A stretch of DNA of 37,823 nucleotides from Planctomycetota bacterium (GCA_016793245.1 JAEUHW010000255.1:1-37823); one strand, 5' to 3'. Shown: positions 16,081 to 27,027, numbered from the stretch's first letter. Numbers and translations: made by a program. Notes: generated by a model not told the origin, from the sequence alone.

Positions 16081-16392
16081 ATGAGTGCGCGACGAAAACG
16101 ACCTGCCGCGAGAGCGGCGAGCACGGAGTGCGCGCATTGCGGAGCACTCGTTCCACCGCGAGCTCGCGCCTGTCGCGAGTGCGGCTCCGACGCGGAGACC
16201 GGGTGGAGGGACGAGGAAGAGCTCTTCCTCGAGTCGATCGAGCTTCCTGAGTTCGACGAGGCCGACTATCGCGCCGCGATGGGGGAGATCACCGGGCGCG
16301 GAGAGAACTCGTCGCGGCGCCCGCGCTGGGTGATCTGGGTCGCGTGGATCCTGCTCGCGGCGCTCGTGCTGCTCTTCACCTTGGCGGGCTGA
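16081..16392 (+). CDS. Small zinc-ribbon, single-pass membrane protein
   Basis: 103 aa. Two CxxC knuckles (C17/C20 and C31/C34) form a zinc ribbon. An acidic middle (about 43-70) and a C-terminal transmembrane helix (about 83-102, WVIWVAWILLAALVLLFTL) follow. Topology suggests a tail-anchored protein with the ribbon in the cytoplasm. Function not recognised. Just upstream is CAGGCTAGCCTG (16064-16075), a palindrome that may hold a -10 element; if used, the 5' leader would be only a few nt. Confidence 0.7.
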   Translation: MSARRKRPAARAASTECAHCGALVPPRARACRECGSDAETGWRDEEELFLESIELPEFDEADYRAAMGEITGRGENSSRRPRWVIWVAWILLAALVLLFTLAG

Positions 16393-16413
16393 GAGTCTCT
16401 CGACGTCTCTCAG
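16389..16413. terminator. Hairpin shared by two convergent stop codons
   Basis: CTGAGAG (16389-16395) pairs with CTCTCAG (16407-16413). The TGA of the zinc-ribbon gene lies in one arm and the opposite-strand TGA (16412-16410) in the other. It may end both transcripts. The stem is short and has no T-run. Confidence 0.3.
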
Positions 16414-16838
16414 TCCTTGCGCTCGTCCTCGGCCGCGCGTGAGTCGGCGACTCCGGGCGTCGACTTCGCGCGCTGCGCGAAGCCGAGCAGCCATTCGGTG
16501 TAGCGCGCCGCCTCGTCGTAGAGCGGCAGGACGTCCTGCGCGAAGTGCCCGTCTAGGTCGATCGAGCTCCGCCGCGCGTCCTCCAGCAGGCGCTCGAACG
16601 CGCGAGCGCGCTCGAGGGAGGTCCCGCTGGCCAGCTCGGGCGCTTCTGGCGCTTCCTCTGCCGCGATGGGGAAATAACCCTCGGGCTCGCGGTCGCCCTC
16701 GCCGTCCAGCCAGCGCTTGACGACGAGGAATCCCGAAGCGAGCAGCAGGCCCCCGGTCAGGCTCCAGAGGAGCAAGAGCGCATTCGAGCGGGTCGAGCGC
16801 GCGGGGCGTTCGGGGATGGGCAGGGGCGGCCTGGACAT
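16410..16838 (-). CDS. Hypothetical single-pass membrane protein
   Basis: 142 aa from the ATG at 16838. An in-frame GTG at 16862 would add eight residues. Neither start has a clear Shine-Dalgarno. A basic, Pro-rich N-terminus precedes one membrane helix (about 26-43, LLLLWSLTGGLLLASGFL). After it come an acidic linker with AEEAPEAPE and a helical region (about 75-125), probably periplasmic. No catalytic motif and no family recognised. Confidence 0.6.
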   Translation of the reverse strand: MSRPPLPIPERPARSTRSNALLLLWSLTGGLLLASGFLVVKRWLDGEGDREPEGYFPIAAEEAPEAPELASGTSLERARAFERLLEDARRSSIDLDGHFAQDVLPLYDEAARYTEWLLGFAQRAKSTPGVADSRAAEDERKD

Positions 16839-16984
16839 GCGTCGTGAGAGAGGGAGCCGCACGGGCGGAAGTGGCGTGGAACTCCCGAGCCTCGGCTACC
16901 TTACGAGATGCGCGGCGGTCGCGCGTCGATCGAGCGGGAAAAAGACCGGCGAGCGGCGCCGAGCCGCGGGGCGGGTGGGTGCGG

Positions 16985-17012
16985 TTGACATCCCTCGCAG
17001 GCGAGCTAGCAT
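16985..17012 (+). promoter_or_regulatory. Promoter of fusA
   Basis: A consensus -35 TTGACA (16985-16990), a 16-nt spacer and TAGCAT (17007-17012). The -10 is bracketed by GAGC and GCTC. The expected 5' leader is about 50 nt, to the ATG at 17067. The strong -35 fits a highly expressed translation factor. Confidence 0.6.
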
Positions 17013-17066
17013 GCTCCGCTTTTTCGTCTCCGATCCTCTCTCCCGAACGCAGGACGCCGACATCCG

Positions 17067-19190
<2,124 letters not shown>

Positions 19191-19218
19191 ACGAGCGCGC
19201 AGACTAGCGACCGAGCCG

Positions 19219-19251
19219 GCGAGCCGATCCGCGATGCGCGGATCGGCTCGC
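19219..19251 (+). terminator. Terminator of fusA
   Basis: GCGAGCCGATCCGCG (19219-19233) and its exact complement (19237-19251) form a 15-bp stem with loop ATG, 29 nt after the fusA stop. GTGCTTTCCT follows. This is the most perfect long hairpin in the window. It could also serve the convergent small gene ending at 19285. Confidence 0.75.
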
Positions 19252-19284
19252 GTGCTTTCCTGCCTGCTCCTGCTCGCGCGCGGC

Positions 19285-19605
19285 TCAGCTCGTCTCGTCG
19301 AGCGCCTCGCGGACTTCGCCGTCGCGCTCGGCCACGCGCTGCCGGAGAGCCGCCAAGAGCTCCCGGCGTTTCTTCTCACCCGCGTCGCGATCGATCGAGC
19401 CCGAGACCGCCTGGATCACGGTCTCGAGCTCCTGGTCGGTGACGAGGCCCTTCCACTTCAGCGCGTATTGGGCCGCGTAGCCCAGGATCTGCGCCCAGCG
19501 CAAGCGCTCGTCCATCGCTTCGATGAGCTCGAGGAGTCGCAGTTCGCCGACGCTGAAGCCCAGATCGCGCGCGCGCTTGCGCTCCGCCTTGGTCGAGTTT
19601 TTCAC
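19285..19605 (-). CDS. Small hypothetical helical protein
   Basis: 106 aa from a GTG at 19605; an in-frame stop lies 12 nt upstream, so this start is well bounded. The product is charged and predicted almost wholly helical (MKNSTKAERKRARDLGFSVG ... ELLAALRQRVAERDGEVREA). It has no Cys and no membrane segment. No family recognised. Convergent with fusA. Confidence 0.6.
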   Translation of the reverse strand: MKNSTKAERKRARDLGFSVGELRLLELIEAMDERLRWAQILGYAAQYALKWKGLVTDQELETVIQAVSGSIDRDAGEKKRRELLAALRQRVAERDGEVREALDETS

Positions 19606-19969
19606 GGAGTTCGGTCAGGCGAGCCCGGAGCGCGCCCGATGGGGTAGGACGGAAGGAGGTGGCTCCTTCTCGGGTTCCGAGGGAGGAGCGCAGAGCTTAG
19701 CCCGAGCACCCTGCGAGGTCGTGCCCGAAGCGCGCGACTCGTGGGAACTCGCCGAGCGCGCCCACCCCGAGGAGAGCCGCGCCTGATCGCGGCACCCGCG
19801 TCGAGGCCCTCGGAGGGGCTTCATTTGATCCTTTCGGGCTCGACCCTTGCGGTGTGCTGACCGGAATGAGTACCCTTTTCACCCGTGGTTGGGTGGTGCG
19901 GGGATCGTTCCGGGTGCCCTCGAGGGTGCGAGGATCGACAGGGGTGGTTCGTTCCTCGGAAGCGCGAGC
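19606..19969. other. Divergent intergenic region upstream of the LuxR-type gene
   Basis: 364 nt without a convincing gene. It holds a 7-bp hairpin, GAAGGAG (19652-19658) / CTCCTTC (19663-19669). It also holds a 10-bp palindrome CCCTCGAGGG (19917-19926) about 45 nt before the regulator ATG, a possible operator for autoregulation. A 69-codon leftward frame starting at 19824 has no supporting signal. Confidence 0.4.
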
Positions 19970-21097
19970 ATGGTTGTCACGGCGCAACGCACGAAGGACC
20001 AGTTCCTACTGGGCTTTCTCGGCATCCTCAATCGGGCGGTTCAAGTGCCCTGGCACGACGTGGTGGGGCACATGCAACACCGCTTCCCGCGCGTTCGCGT
20101 GCTCGCGGCGCAAGCCAGCCTCGGATCCGATGGCCACGTGATCGGCTGGGAGACCTGGGACTCCGCCGCGATGGGGCGGGCGAGCTCCGCGGCTCTCGAT
20201 GGCTCCGGCTCGGACGCCGTCGCCTACGATGAGACCATGGCCGCGGCCGACCCGCTCCTCCGAGCTCGAGCCGCGGGGCCCGGCATCTTCCGCCCGGAGA
20301 CGATCCTCTCGCACGAGGAGCTCTCGTCGCGCTTGGTGCATCGGCGCTTGCTCCAGCCGGGCGGCCTGGTGCACGGCATCGTCCTCTACCTGGGTACCGA
20401 TCGCATCGTCGACGGCGTGCTCCAGCTCTGGCGAACGGCGGCCGAGGGTGCTTGGAGCGCCGAAGAATTCGAGGCGCTGCGCGAGCTGCTCGATCCCCTC
20501 TGCGACGCGATCGCGCGCGATCGGGACCATCGCGCGGCGCTCGAGGGCCAGCTCACCACGCTGCTCGACGCTCTCGACGCCGGCGCCATCTGCGTCGACG
20601 GCAAGGGCGATGTCCTGCATTCGAATCCGCACGCTCCCGCCGTCGAGAACGGCACTTCGCACGACGGCCACGCGCGGCTGCCGCGCGAGCTGGAGAGCGG
20701 CGTGCTCGGTTTCCTCGGATCGCAGGTGAAGGAGCGCGTGCGCGAGCTCGAAGTCCAGCTCGCCCAGGAACGCATGAGCTGCGTCGTGCACCGGCTCTCG
20801 AACCAGCGCGGGCGCCACCCCGCCGCCCTGGTGCTCTTCCCCTCGGCTCCGCAGCCGAACCGCATCCAGGAACTGCGCCGCCAATTCGGCCTCACGCCGC
20901 GCGAGGGCGATGTCCTCGTCGCCGTGATCCGCGGCCATCGCAACGCCGAGATCGCCTCGAAGCTCAGCCTCTCGGAGTACACCGTGAAGGGGCACCTGAA
21001 GCGCATCTTCCAGAAGCTCGGCGTCCGCAGCCGCTCCGGGGCCGTCGCGAAGGTGATGGGCCTCGAGATGGCGCTCGACGACCCGCGCGGCGAATAG
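19970..21097 (+). CDS. LuxR-type (GerE HTH) transcriptional regulator
   Basis: 375 aa from the ATG at 19970. The frame is open further upstream to a TTG at 19847, but those residues do not look protein-like. The C-terminus (about 303-365) is a LuxR helix-turn-helix: FGLTPREGDVLVAVIRGHRN ... SEYTVKGHLKRIFQKLGVRS. The N-terminal 290 residues have no REC domain. Around 195-220 (LLDALDAGAICVDGKGDVLH) there is a PAS-like stretch. The ligand is unknown. It probably binds DNA as a dimer. It is followed by 275 nt of gene-free DNA before tex. Confidence 0.85.
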   Translation: MVVTAQRTKDQFLLGFLGILNRAVQVPWHDVVGHMQHRFPRVRVLAAQASLGSDGHVIGWETWDSAAMGRASSAALDGSGSDAVAYDETMAAADPLLRARAAGPGIFRPETILSHEELSSRLVHRRLLQPGGLVHGIVLYLGTDRIVDGVLQLWRTAAEGAWSAEEFEALRELLDPLCDAIARDRDHRAALEGQLTTLLDALDAGAICVDGKGDVLHSNPHAPAVENGTSHDGHARLPRELESGVLGFLGSQVKERVRELEVQLAQERMSCVVHRLSNQRGRHPAALVLFPSAPQPNRIQELRRQFGLTPREGDVLVAVIRGHRNAEIASKLSLSEYTVKGHLKRIFQKLGVRSRSGAVAKVMGLEMALDDPRGE

Positions 21098-21185
21098 CGC
21101 CGCGCGCGCCGAACTCCCGCGCGAGAGGCGGCGCCACCTCGGCGAAGCCGCTCTCCTGCGGGAAAAGCGTTCTCGACGCGACGGC

Positions 21186-21205
21186 GCGACGAGTATCCTC
21201 GTCGC
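21186..21205 (+). promoter_or_regulatory. Palindrome with a TATC core upstream of tex
   Basis: GCGACGAG (21186-21193), TATC (21194-21197) and CTCGTCGC (21198-21205) form a 20-bp inverted repeat. TATCCT at the centre could be a -10 element; no good -35 is seen. It lies about 170 nt before the tex start. An operator or a leader hairpin is equally possible. Confidence 0.35.
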
Positions 21206-21372
21206 TCTTCGCCGCCCGCTTTCTTCCCCGAGCGCTCGCCGCTCTCGCTCGCTCTCCGCCTTTGGAGCGCACGAGACGTGGAGCGATCGAGAACGCGCGT
21301 GCGGCGCTCCGCCCGTCCGCTCCGCCGATCGCGCGAGCCGGCGTGGCGTCTCCGCCGCCAAGGTGTCTCGCG

Positions 21373-24300
21373 ATGGCCTCCGCTTCCGTCCTCGCTCGCC
21401 TGCAGATCGAATTCAAACACGACCGCGACGCTCTCGCTCGTTGCGTCGCCCTCCTGGAGGACGGCGCGCCCGCCGCCTTCCTCGCGCGCTATCGCCGCCC
21501 CGAAACCGGCGGTCTCGATGAGTCCGCGATCCTCGCGCTCTCCGCGCGCCTGGAGCAGCTCGTCGAGGTCGAGCGACGTCGCGCGACGATCCTCCGCAGC
21601 TTGGAGCAGCTCGGGCGCTGCACGCCGGCGTTGCGAGCGCGGCTCGAGACGACCTTCGATCGCGCGAAGCTCGAAGATCTCTATCGCCCGCATCGACCCA
21701 AGAAGAAGACGCGGTGCGCCCAAGCGCTCGCCGCGGGTCTCGCGCCGTTGGCCGAGGCCGTGGCGACGGGGACCGTCTCCGAGACCGAGCTCGGCGAACG
21801 CGCGGCGGCCGCGACGAAGCCCGAAGCCGGATTCCCCGATGCGGCCTCCGTGCTGGATGGAGTCGCTCACATCATCGGCGAGTGGGTCGCCGACGATCCT
21901 TACGTGCGTCAGCACGTGCGCGACGTGCTGCGCAAGCGCGGCCGCTTGCGCGTGCATCCGATCGAAGGCGCGAAGGGCGCCGAGCGCCATCGCGCCGTCG
22001 CCCAGATCGACGAGCCGCTGCTGCGCGTGGCACCCCATCGCTACCTCCTCGTCCGCCGCGGGGAACGCGAGAAGGCGCTGCGCGCCGAGATCGCGATGGA
22101 CCCCGAAGAGATCCTGACCTGGATCGACGCGCGCTATCTCGATGGCGCGCGCGCGGCGAATCCGCGTCGGCGCGGTGCGCGGAAGGGCGCGCGCGGCGCC
22201 GCGAACGAAGGTGACGCCTCGCAGGCCGATGGCGCGGCGGAGCAGGACGAGAGCTCGCGAGAAGCCGAGGAGCACGGAGAGATGCCGCACGGCGACGCCG
22301 CGGCTCCCGAGGCGCCGATCGACGAGGGCCGCTTCGACGGTTTCCGCGAGGCGCCGTACGAAGTCGAGGTTCCGGGAGACGAGCCGCCGACGGACGGTGC
22401 CGAGGCCGCCGCGGAGTCCGCTGGCGATGGCGATGGCGCCGATGCCGAAGAGCACCCGGCGGAGGACGAGCCCGCGAACGATGAGCCCTCCGAAGCGGAG
22501 AGCGCCGCGCCGGCGGGTGCGGAAGACCACGTCGATGCGATTCCCGCGCCGCCGCATCCCGCGGCGCCCGCGGCGCCGCTGCAAGGCGAGGTGCGCGCTC
22601 TCGTGCGCACGGCGATTCGTTCGGCGTTCACGCGCTGGATCCTGGGCTCGTGCGAAGAAGACGTGCGCCTGGACATGAAGCAGCGCTGCGAGCAGGAGAT
22701 CCTGCGCGGCTACCAGCGCTCGCTGCGCAGCTTGCTGCTCGCCCCGTGCGCGGGGCGCGTCGTCGTCCTGGGCTTCGATCCCGCCGCGCGCGGCGCATGG
22801 CGCTACGCGATCGCGGACGCCGCGGGTGCGTTCGTCGCCGAAGGCGCGGTGCAGGCGGGTACCGAGGACGCGGCCGTGGCTTCGCGCGAGGCATTGTTCA
22901 AGGACCTCGAGCAGCACGCCGTGCGCATGATCGCGGTGGGGAACGGCGAGACCTCGCGCAAGATCGCGCGCGCCGTGCGCGGCTGGCTCGCGGAGAAGGG
23001 TTCGCGCGTTCCGCTGGCGATCACGGTCGAAGCGGGCGCCGGTGAATATGCCGCTTCGGCGCGCGGTCGCGCCGAACATGCGCAGCTCGATCCCGCCGTG
23101 CGCGCCGCGCTGGGTATGGCGCGCCGAGCGCAGGACCCGCTGGCCGAAGTCGCCAAGGCCGATTGGCGTCACCTCGGACTCGGGCCGCTGCAATCCGAGG
23201 TCGGCAAGGGCCGCTTGCAGCGCGCGCTCGAGGAGACGATGCGCACGGTGGTGGCGCAGGTCGGGGTCGATCTCGCGACGGCGCCGGCGGCGCTCCTGCA
23301 GTACGTCCCCGGCCTCGATGCGGAGAAGGCCCGCGCGATCGCAGCGGAGCGCGAGAAGCGCGGCGGGTTCCGCCGGCGTCGCGACCTGCTCGAAGTCGCT
23401 GGCGTCGACGCGGCGACTTGCGCCTACGCCGAGGGCTTCCTGCGCCTCGAAGGCGGCGAGGATCCTCTCGATCGGACGCACTTGATCGAAGAGCATCGCC
23501 CGCTCGCGGAAGCTCTGGCAAACGCCGTCGGGCGCCCGCTGGCCGAGATCGTCGGTCAACGCGGTGCGCTCGCCTCGGTCGATCTCGCGGCGATCGCCGC
23601 GACGTTGCCGAACCCGGATGGCCCGACGCTCGATCGCCTCGACAACGTGCGCCGGGAGCTGGAGCATCTCGCGCGCGACACGCGAGCGCGTCGGCGCTGG
23701 CCACGCGCCGAATTCGTCCCCGCAGCCGGAACGGCGCTCGAGGCCGGTCAGGAGATCGAGGGCGTCTGCACGAACGTGACGAGCTTCGGCATCTTCCTCG
23801 ACCTCGGTCTCGAGCAAGACGGCCTGGTTCACATCACGGAGCTGGGCGGTCGCTTCGTGCGCCATCCGCAGGATCTCGCTCACGTCGGCGACGTGCTGCG
23901 CGCGCGCGTCGTGCAAGTCGATGGCGAACGAGGACGCGTGGCGCTGACGCTGCGTCCCGCGCAGCGCGAGCATGCGCCGCGTCGGGAAGGGCGTCCGCCG
24001 CGTGCCGAGGGGCAGGAAGGGCGTCCGCCGCGCGCTCCGCGCGGAGACGCGCGCGAGGGCGGTTCGAGCGAGCGCCCGCAGACGGGTGCTCGCCCCGCGG
24101 GCGGAGAGCGTCCGCCGCGCGGAGATCGGCAGGAGCGCGGCGAGCGCCGCGATCGGCGCGAGCCGGAGGGCAACGTGCGCGCGGCGGCGACGCGGCGCGA
24201 TGGGCTCGGCGGCGGTCGCAGCGAAGGTCGCGGCGGCGGCGGTCGCGGTCGTGGTGGTCCCGGTGGGGAGCGCGGAGGTTTCTCGCGTGGGGGCCCGCGC

Positions 24301-24618
24301 GGAGGCGCGCGCGGCGAAGGACGCGGGGATGACGATCGACGCGGCGGAGGTCGCGGCGAGCGCGAGGACTTCGGCGCTGCCGCGAAGCCGCCGCGGGCCC
24401 GCGACCTCGGCTGGAATCCGTTCCGCTCCTTCTTCGGCAAGGGCGAAGCGGCGGCGGACGAAGCCGCGCCGAGCTCGAAGCCGACGGCGGGTAGTGCGGG
24501 AGCGGAGCGCGCCGAGAAGCCGGCGGCGAAGCCCGAGGCGACGCCTCCGCCGAAGGGCGAAGCGGCCGATGGAATCCCGCCGCTCGTGGTCGATGACGGC
24601 GGCAGCGGATCGTTCTGA
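21373..24618 (+). CDS. tex: Tex-family RNA-binding protein with acidic insert and RGG-rich tail
   Basis: 1081 aa; usual Tex proteins are near 770-800. The start at 21373 has AAGGTG upstream. Order: Tex N-terminal helices (1-255), an acidic Ala/Glu/Asp-rich insert (about 257-403), the YqgF-like fold (about 461-590, GFDPAARGAWRYAI), helix-hairpin-helix (about 630-690) and the S1 domain (about 792-861, GQEIEGVCTNVTSFGIFLD). Then comes an Arg/Gly tail (about 864-1000, with RGGGGRGRGG), a short motif LGWNPFRSFFGKG (1012-1024) and an Ala/Pro/Lys end. Tex binds RNA and supports transcription processes. Two long disordered arms suggest multivalent RNA binding or condensate formation, which is my inference. 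Most likely monocistronic. Confidence 0.93.
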   Translation: MASASVLARLQIEFKHDRDALARCVALLEDGAPAAFLARYRRPETGGLDESAILALSARLEQLVEVERRRATILRSLEQLGRCTPALRARLETTFDRAKLEDLYRPHRPKKKTRCAQALAAGLAPLAEAVATGTVSETELGERAAAATKPEAGFPDAASVLDGVAHIIGEWVADDPYVRQHVRDVLRKRGRLRVHPIEGAKGAERHRAVAQIDEPLLRVAPHRYLLVRRGEREKALRAEIAMDPEEILTWIDARYLDGARAANPRRRGARKGARGAANEGDASQADGAAEQDESSREAEEHGEMPHGDAAAPEAPIDEGRFDGFREAPYEVEVPGDEPPTDGAEAAAESAGDGDGADAEEHPAEDEPANDEPSEAESAAPAGAEDHVDAIPAPPHPAAPAAPLQGEVRALVRTAIRSAFTRWILGSCEEDVRLDMKQRCEQEILRGYQRSLRSLLLAPCAGRVVVLGFDPAARGAWRYAIADAAGAFVAEGAVQAGTEDAAVASREALFKDLEQHAVRMIAVGNGETSRKIARAVRGWLAEKGSRVPLAITVEAGAGEYAASARGRAEHAQLDPAVRAALGMARRAQDPLAEVAKADWRHLGLGPLQSEVGKGRLQRALEETMRTVVAQVGVDLATAPAALLQYVPGLDAEKARAIAAEREKRGGFRRRRDLLEVAGVDAATCAYAEGFLRLEGGEDPLDRTHLIEEHRPLAEALANAVGRPLAEIVGQRGALASVDLAAIAATLPNPDGPTLDRLDNVRRELEHLARDTRARRRWPRAEFVPAAGTALEAGQEIEGVCTNVTSFGIFLDLGLEQDGLVHITELGGRFVRHPQDLAHVGDVLRARVVQVDGERGRVALTLRPAQREHAPRREGRPPRAEGQEGRPPRAPRGDAREGGSSERPQTGARPAGGERPPRGDRQERGERRDRREPEGNVRAAATRRDGLGGGRSEGRGGGGRGRGGPGGERGGFSRGGPRGGARGEGRGDDDRRGGGRGEREDFGAAAKPPRARDLGWNPFRSFFGKGEAAADEAAPSSKPTAGSAGAERAEKPAAKPEATPPPKGEAADGIPPLVVDDGGSGSF

Positions 24619-24630
24619 TCCGGGTGGGGG

Positions 24631-24657
24631 CCTCGCGCGCTCGGGTGGCGCGCGAGG
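24631..24657. terminator. Bidirectional terminator hairpin between tex and the GT2 gene
   Basis: CCTCGCGCGC (24631-24640) pairs perfectly with GCGCGCGAGG (24648-24657) around a 7-nt loop. TTCTC follows on the + strand. It lies 12 nt after the tex stop and 3 nt after the stop of the convergent glycosyltransferase gene. Confidence 0.6.
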
Positions 24658-24660
24658 TTC

Positions 24661-25659
24661 TCACACGCCGCGCCGCAGCTTGCGATCGACCCAGCGGTAG
24701 AAGCGCGAGCCCTCGGCGAGCTTGCGCGCCGAGCGCGCGCCGAGGTATTGCGCGAGGTTCTCGAAGAAGGCGTAGGGGATCGCCTGCGCCTTCGCGCGCA
24801 GCCGAGCGCCGAAGGGCAATCCGAGCTCCGAGAGGATGCGGAGGTAGAGCGCGCGCTGATGCCGGAACGCGCGCCAGAGCCCGTCGCGCGTCGGGATCGT
24901 GTGCACGTCGAAGAGCTCTTTCAGATTCGCGTGATCGGCGTAGATGCGCCGGAACTCGTACCACGTCGAGAGCTCGTGCGAGTGGATGACGACCGCGCCG
25001 GGCTCGAAGACCACGCGCTCGCCCGCGAGCAGCACGCGCTTGCACCACGCCACGTCCTCGCCGAACTTCCGCTCCTCGAAGGGGAAGCGCTCCCACGCGC
25101 TGCGGCGCACCGCGGAAGAGACGTCGTCGAAGGCACAGCGCGCGAGGCGCTCCAGCGGGGCCAAGCGCTCGTACTCTTCGCGCGAGGCGAGCTCCTGCAC
25201 CGCGCGTTGCGTGCGGCCCGCGTTCCATTGCTCGAGCCGCCACTTGATGAGCGGCGAACAATCGGGGCGCGGGACTTGCCGCGCGTAGGCACCGGCGACG
25301 CGCGGATCCTGGAACGCGGAGACGAGGGCCGCGAGCCAGTGCTCGTCCTGCGGCTCGGCGTCCTGCGTGAGCAGCGCGAGGATCTCTCCGCTGGAAGCGG
25401 CGATCGCGAGGTTCCGCGCCTTGCCGTGATTGAACTGGCGCTTGTCGATGCGCAGCATCTTCGCGCCGGCGCGCTCCGCGGCCTCCGCCGTGCCGTCGGT
25501 GCTGCCGCTGTCGATCACGACGAGCTCGGCGCGCGGCGTGTAGTCCTGGCGCGCGATCTTCGCGAGCACGCCCAGGAACTCCGTCCCGCCGTTCAGCGTG
25601 GGGATGCAGATCGAGACGCGCGGACGAAACGCGGCGCCGTCTCTCGAGTCGCTGGCCAC
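24661..25659 (-). CDS. Family 2 glycosyltransferase (rhamnosyltransferase-like)
   Basis: 332 aa. GT-A fold with VSICIPTLNGG near the start and VVIDSGSTDGTAEAA. FNHGKARNLAI and a DxD-equivalent LTQDAEPQDEHWL follow. The catalytic-base region is FDDVSSAVRRSAW ... GEDVAWCKRVL. The HGKARN/TQDA combination is typical of rhamnosyltransferase-like GT2 enzymes that build O-antigen or exopolysaccharide. No membrane helix, so probably cytoplasmic face. The upstream flavoprotein gene ends 4 nt before this one, so the two form an operon. Confidence 0.88.
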   Translation of the reverse strand: MASDSRDGAAFRPRVSICIPTLNGGTEFLGVLAKIARQDYTPRAELVVIDSGSTDGTAEAAERAGAKMLRIDKRQFNHGKARNLAIAASSGEILALLTQDAEPQDEHWLAALVSAFQDPRVAGAYARQVPRPDCSPLIKWRLEQWNAGRTQRAVQELASREEYERLAPLERLARCAFDDVSSAVRRSAWERFPFEERKFGEDVAWCKRVLLAGERVVFEPGAVVIHSHELSTWYEFRRIYADHANLKELFDVHTIPTRDGLWRAFRHQRALYLRILSELGLPFGARLRAKAQAIPYAFFENLAQYLGARSARKLAEGSRFYRWVDRKLRRGV

Positions 25660-25663
25660 GCGC

Positions 25664-26992
25664 TCAGCTCCCGGCGCGTTCGCCGAGTCGCGCGAGCAGC
25701 TTCTGCGCCATGTTGCGAGCGCGCTCCACGCACTGGTCCGAGTTCAGGTACTCGAAGCGACCGAAGCGCCCGAAAGTCTCGAGGCCGAGGCCTTCGATGG
25801 CCGCGAGCGCGCGGTCGCGATGGCGGTCGAAGTCGTGATCGAACACCACGTACGCGTAGGGCTGCGTGGTGACGTCGGTGAAGAGCACTTCCTCGCGGCG
25901 GAGGATCCCGGCGCGTTCCAAGCCGCGCAGGAGCTCGTCCACGATCTGCGCGTCGTTCCGCGGCGCCTCTTCCTTCGGGAAGGTGATCTCCGCCATCAGC
26001 GAAGAGCAGCCCTGCGGAGCGTTGGAGGGCGCGTAGTTCGAGAAGTAGGTGACCCGATTCGCGGGTCCCTGATCGGCGAAGGGCAGGTAGATCCAGGAGC
26101 GCGGCTCGAGCTGCGCGCGCTTCAGCGCGATCAGGATCGACGAGAGGCCGAGCCAGCGCAGCGAGCGCACCGCCTGCTTCGCGTCCTCGGGTAGCGCAGG
26201 CACGACGTCGATCAGCCGCTGCAGCGGCATCGTGTTCACCACGCGATCGAAGCGCTCGCCATTCACGAGGAAGCCGTCGCCCGCGCGCTCGACGCGTTGC
26301 ACCGGCGTCGAGAGCCGCAGCCGCTCACCGCAGCGAGCAGCGAAGCCGTCGGTGATCGCCTGGAACCCGCCGTGCGCGGGGTAATCGAACACGGCTTGGT
26401 GCGTGTAGCCCTCGGTCGAGACCTGACACGCGGCCTTGATGATGTCCTCGATCGGCGCGTCGGGGACGCGACCCGCGACCCAGCCCGAGGAGATCTCGCG
26501 CAGTGGATAGCACCAGATCTTCTCGTTGTAGGGATCCATGAAGTGTTGCGCGATGCCGTCGCCGAAGCGCCAGCGCACCCACTCGTCGAAGCGCCGCGGC
26601 GCCGCGCCGTTCTGCTTCCGCTGCTCGACCGCGCGCAGATAGCCCGCGAGGCACTCGAAGCGCGCCTGCGGAGGCAAGTCGCCGATCCCGTTCTCGAACG
26701 GGTACTTCACCCACTGGTCGTGCCAGCGGATCGCGGTGCGCCGTTCGCTGCGCACGGCGCCGCCGACGTCGGCGCACATCGAGCGCATGAGCTCCCAGAC
26801 CTCGCGGTCCTTCGAGAACAGGATGTGCCCGCCCGCGAGATCGTAGGTGAAGCCGTCGCGCTGCTTCGAGCGGCAGAGCCCACCCGGCACCGGCGCGGCT
26901 TCGAAGATCGCGAACTCCGTTCGCCCGTCCGCCGCCAGGTAGTGCCCCAAGGCGAGGCCCGAGACCCCGCCGCCCAGAATCGCGATCCGCAC
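25664..26992 (-). CDS. FAD-dependent oxidoreductase, UDP-galactopyranose-mutase/amine-oxidase-like
   Basis: 442 aa from a GTG with AGGAGGAG 5 nt upstream. The dinucleotide fold is ILGGGVSGLALGHYL, then FEAAPVPGGLCRS and a flavin-contact stretch DLAGGHILFSKD. NEKIWCYPLREISSGWV and VKYPFENGIGDLP are typical of UGM-like NAD(P)-binding Rossmann proteins. The C-terminal FAD segment is near GRFGRFEYLNSDQC. Coupling to a GT2 gene suggests a role in nucleotide-sugar or polyprenyl-sugar chemistry. A protoporphyrinogen-oxidase-like or desaturase role cannot be excluded. Preceded by TATACT (27040-27035), a perfect -10, within a GGCGC/GCGCC inverted repeat. Confidence 0.82.
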   Translation of the reverse strand: MRIAILGGGVSGLALGHYLAADGRTEFAIFEAAPVPGGLCRSKQRDGFTYDLAGGHILFSKDREVWELMRSMCADVGGAVRSERRTAIRWHDQWVKYPFENGIGDLPPQARFECLAGYLRAVEQRKQNGAAPRRFDEWVRWRFGDGIAQHFMDPYNEKIWCYPLREISSGWVAGRVPDAPIEDIIKAACQVSTEGYTHQAVFDYPAHGGFQAITDGFAARCGERLRLSTPVQRVERAGDGFLVNGERFDRVVNTMPLQRLIDVVPALPEDAKQAVRSLRWLGLSSILIALKRAQLEPRSWIYLPFADQGPANRVTYFSNYAPSNAPQGCSSLMAEITFPKEEAPRNDAQIVDELLRGLERAGILRREEVLFTDVTTQPYAYVVFDHDFDRHRDRALAAIEGLGLETFGRFGRFEYLNSDQCVERARNMAQKLLARLGERAGS

Positions 26993-27027
26993 CGACTCCT
27001 CCTGGAGCTCCGCACCGGCGGAGCCAA

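Noticed and set aside
14362..16494. 710-codon open frame antisense to the PilT-like and methyltransferase genes
   Set aside because: Overlaps two confident genes on the opposite strand and shows no recognisable domain.
19615..19824. 69-codon - strand frame upstream of the small helical protein gene
   Set aside because: No ribosome-binding site and unusual composition; crosses a hairpin. Kept only as intergenic DNA.
20386..23973. 1195-codon open frame antisense to tex and the LuxR-type gene
   Set aside because: It is the complement of real coding sequence in GC-rich DNA, is dominated by Arg/Ala/Glu/His/Asp without domain motifs, and spans two confident genes on the other strand.
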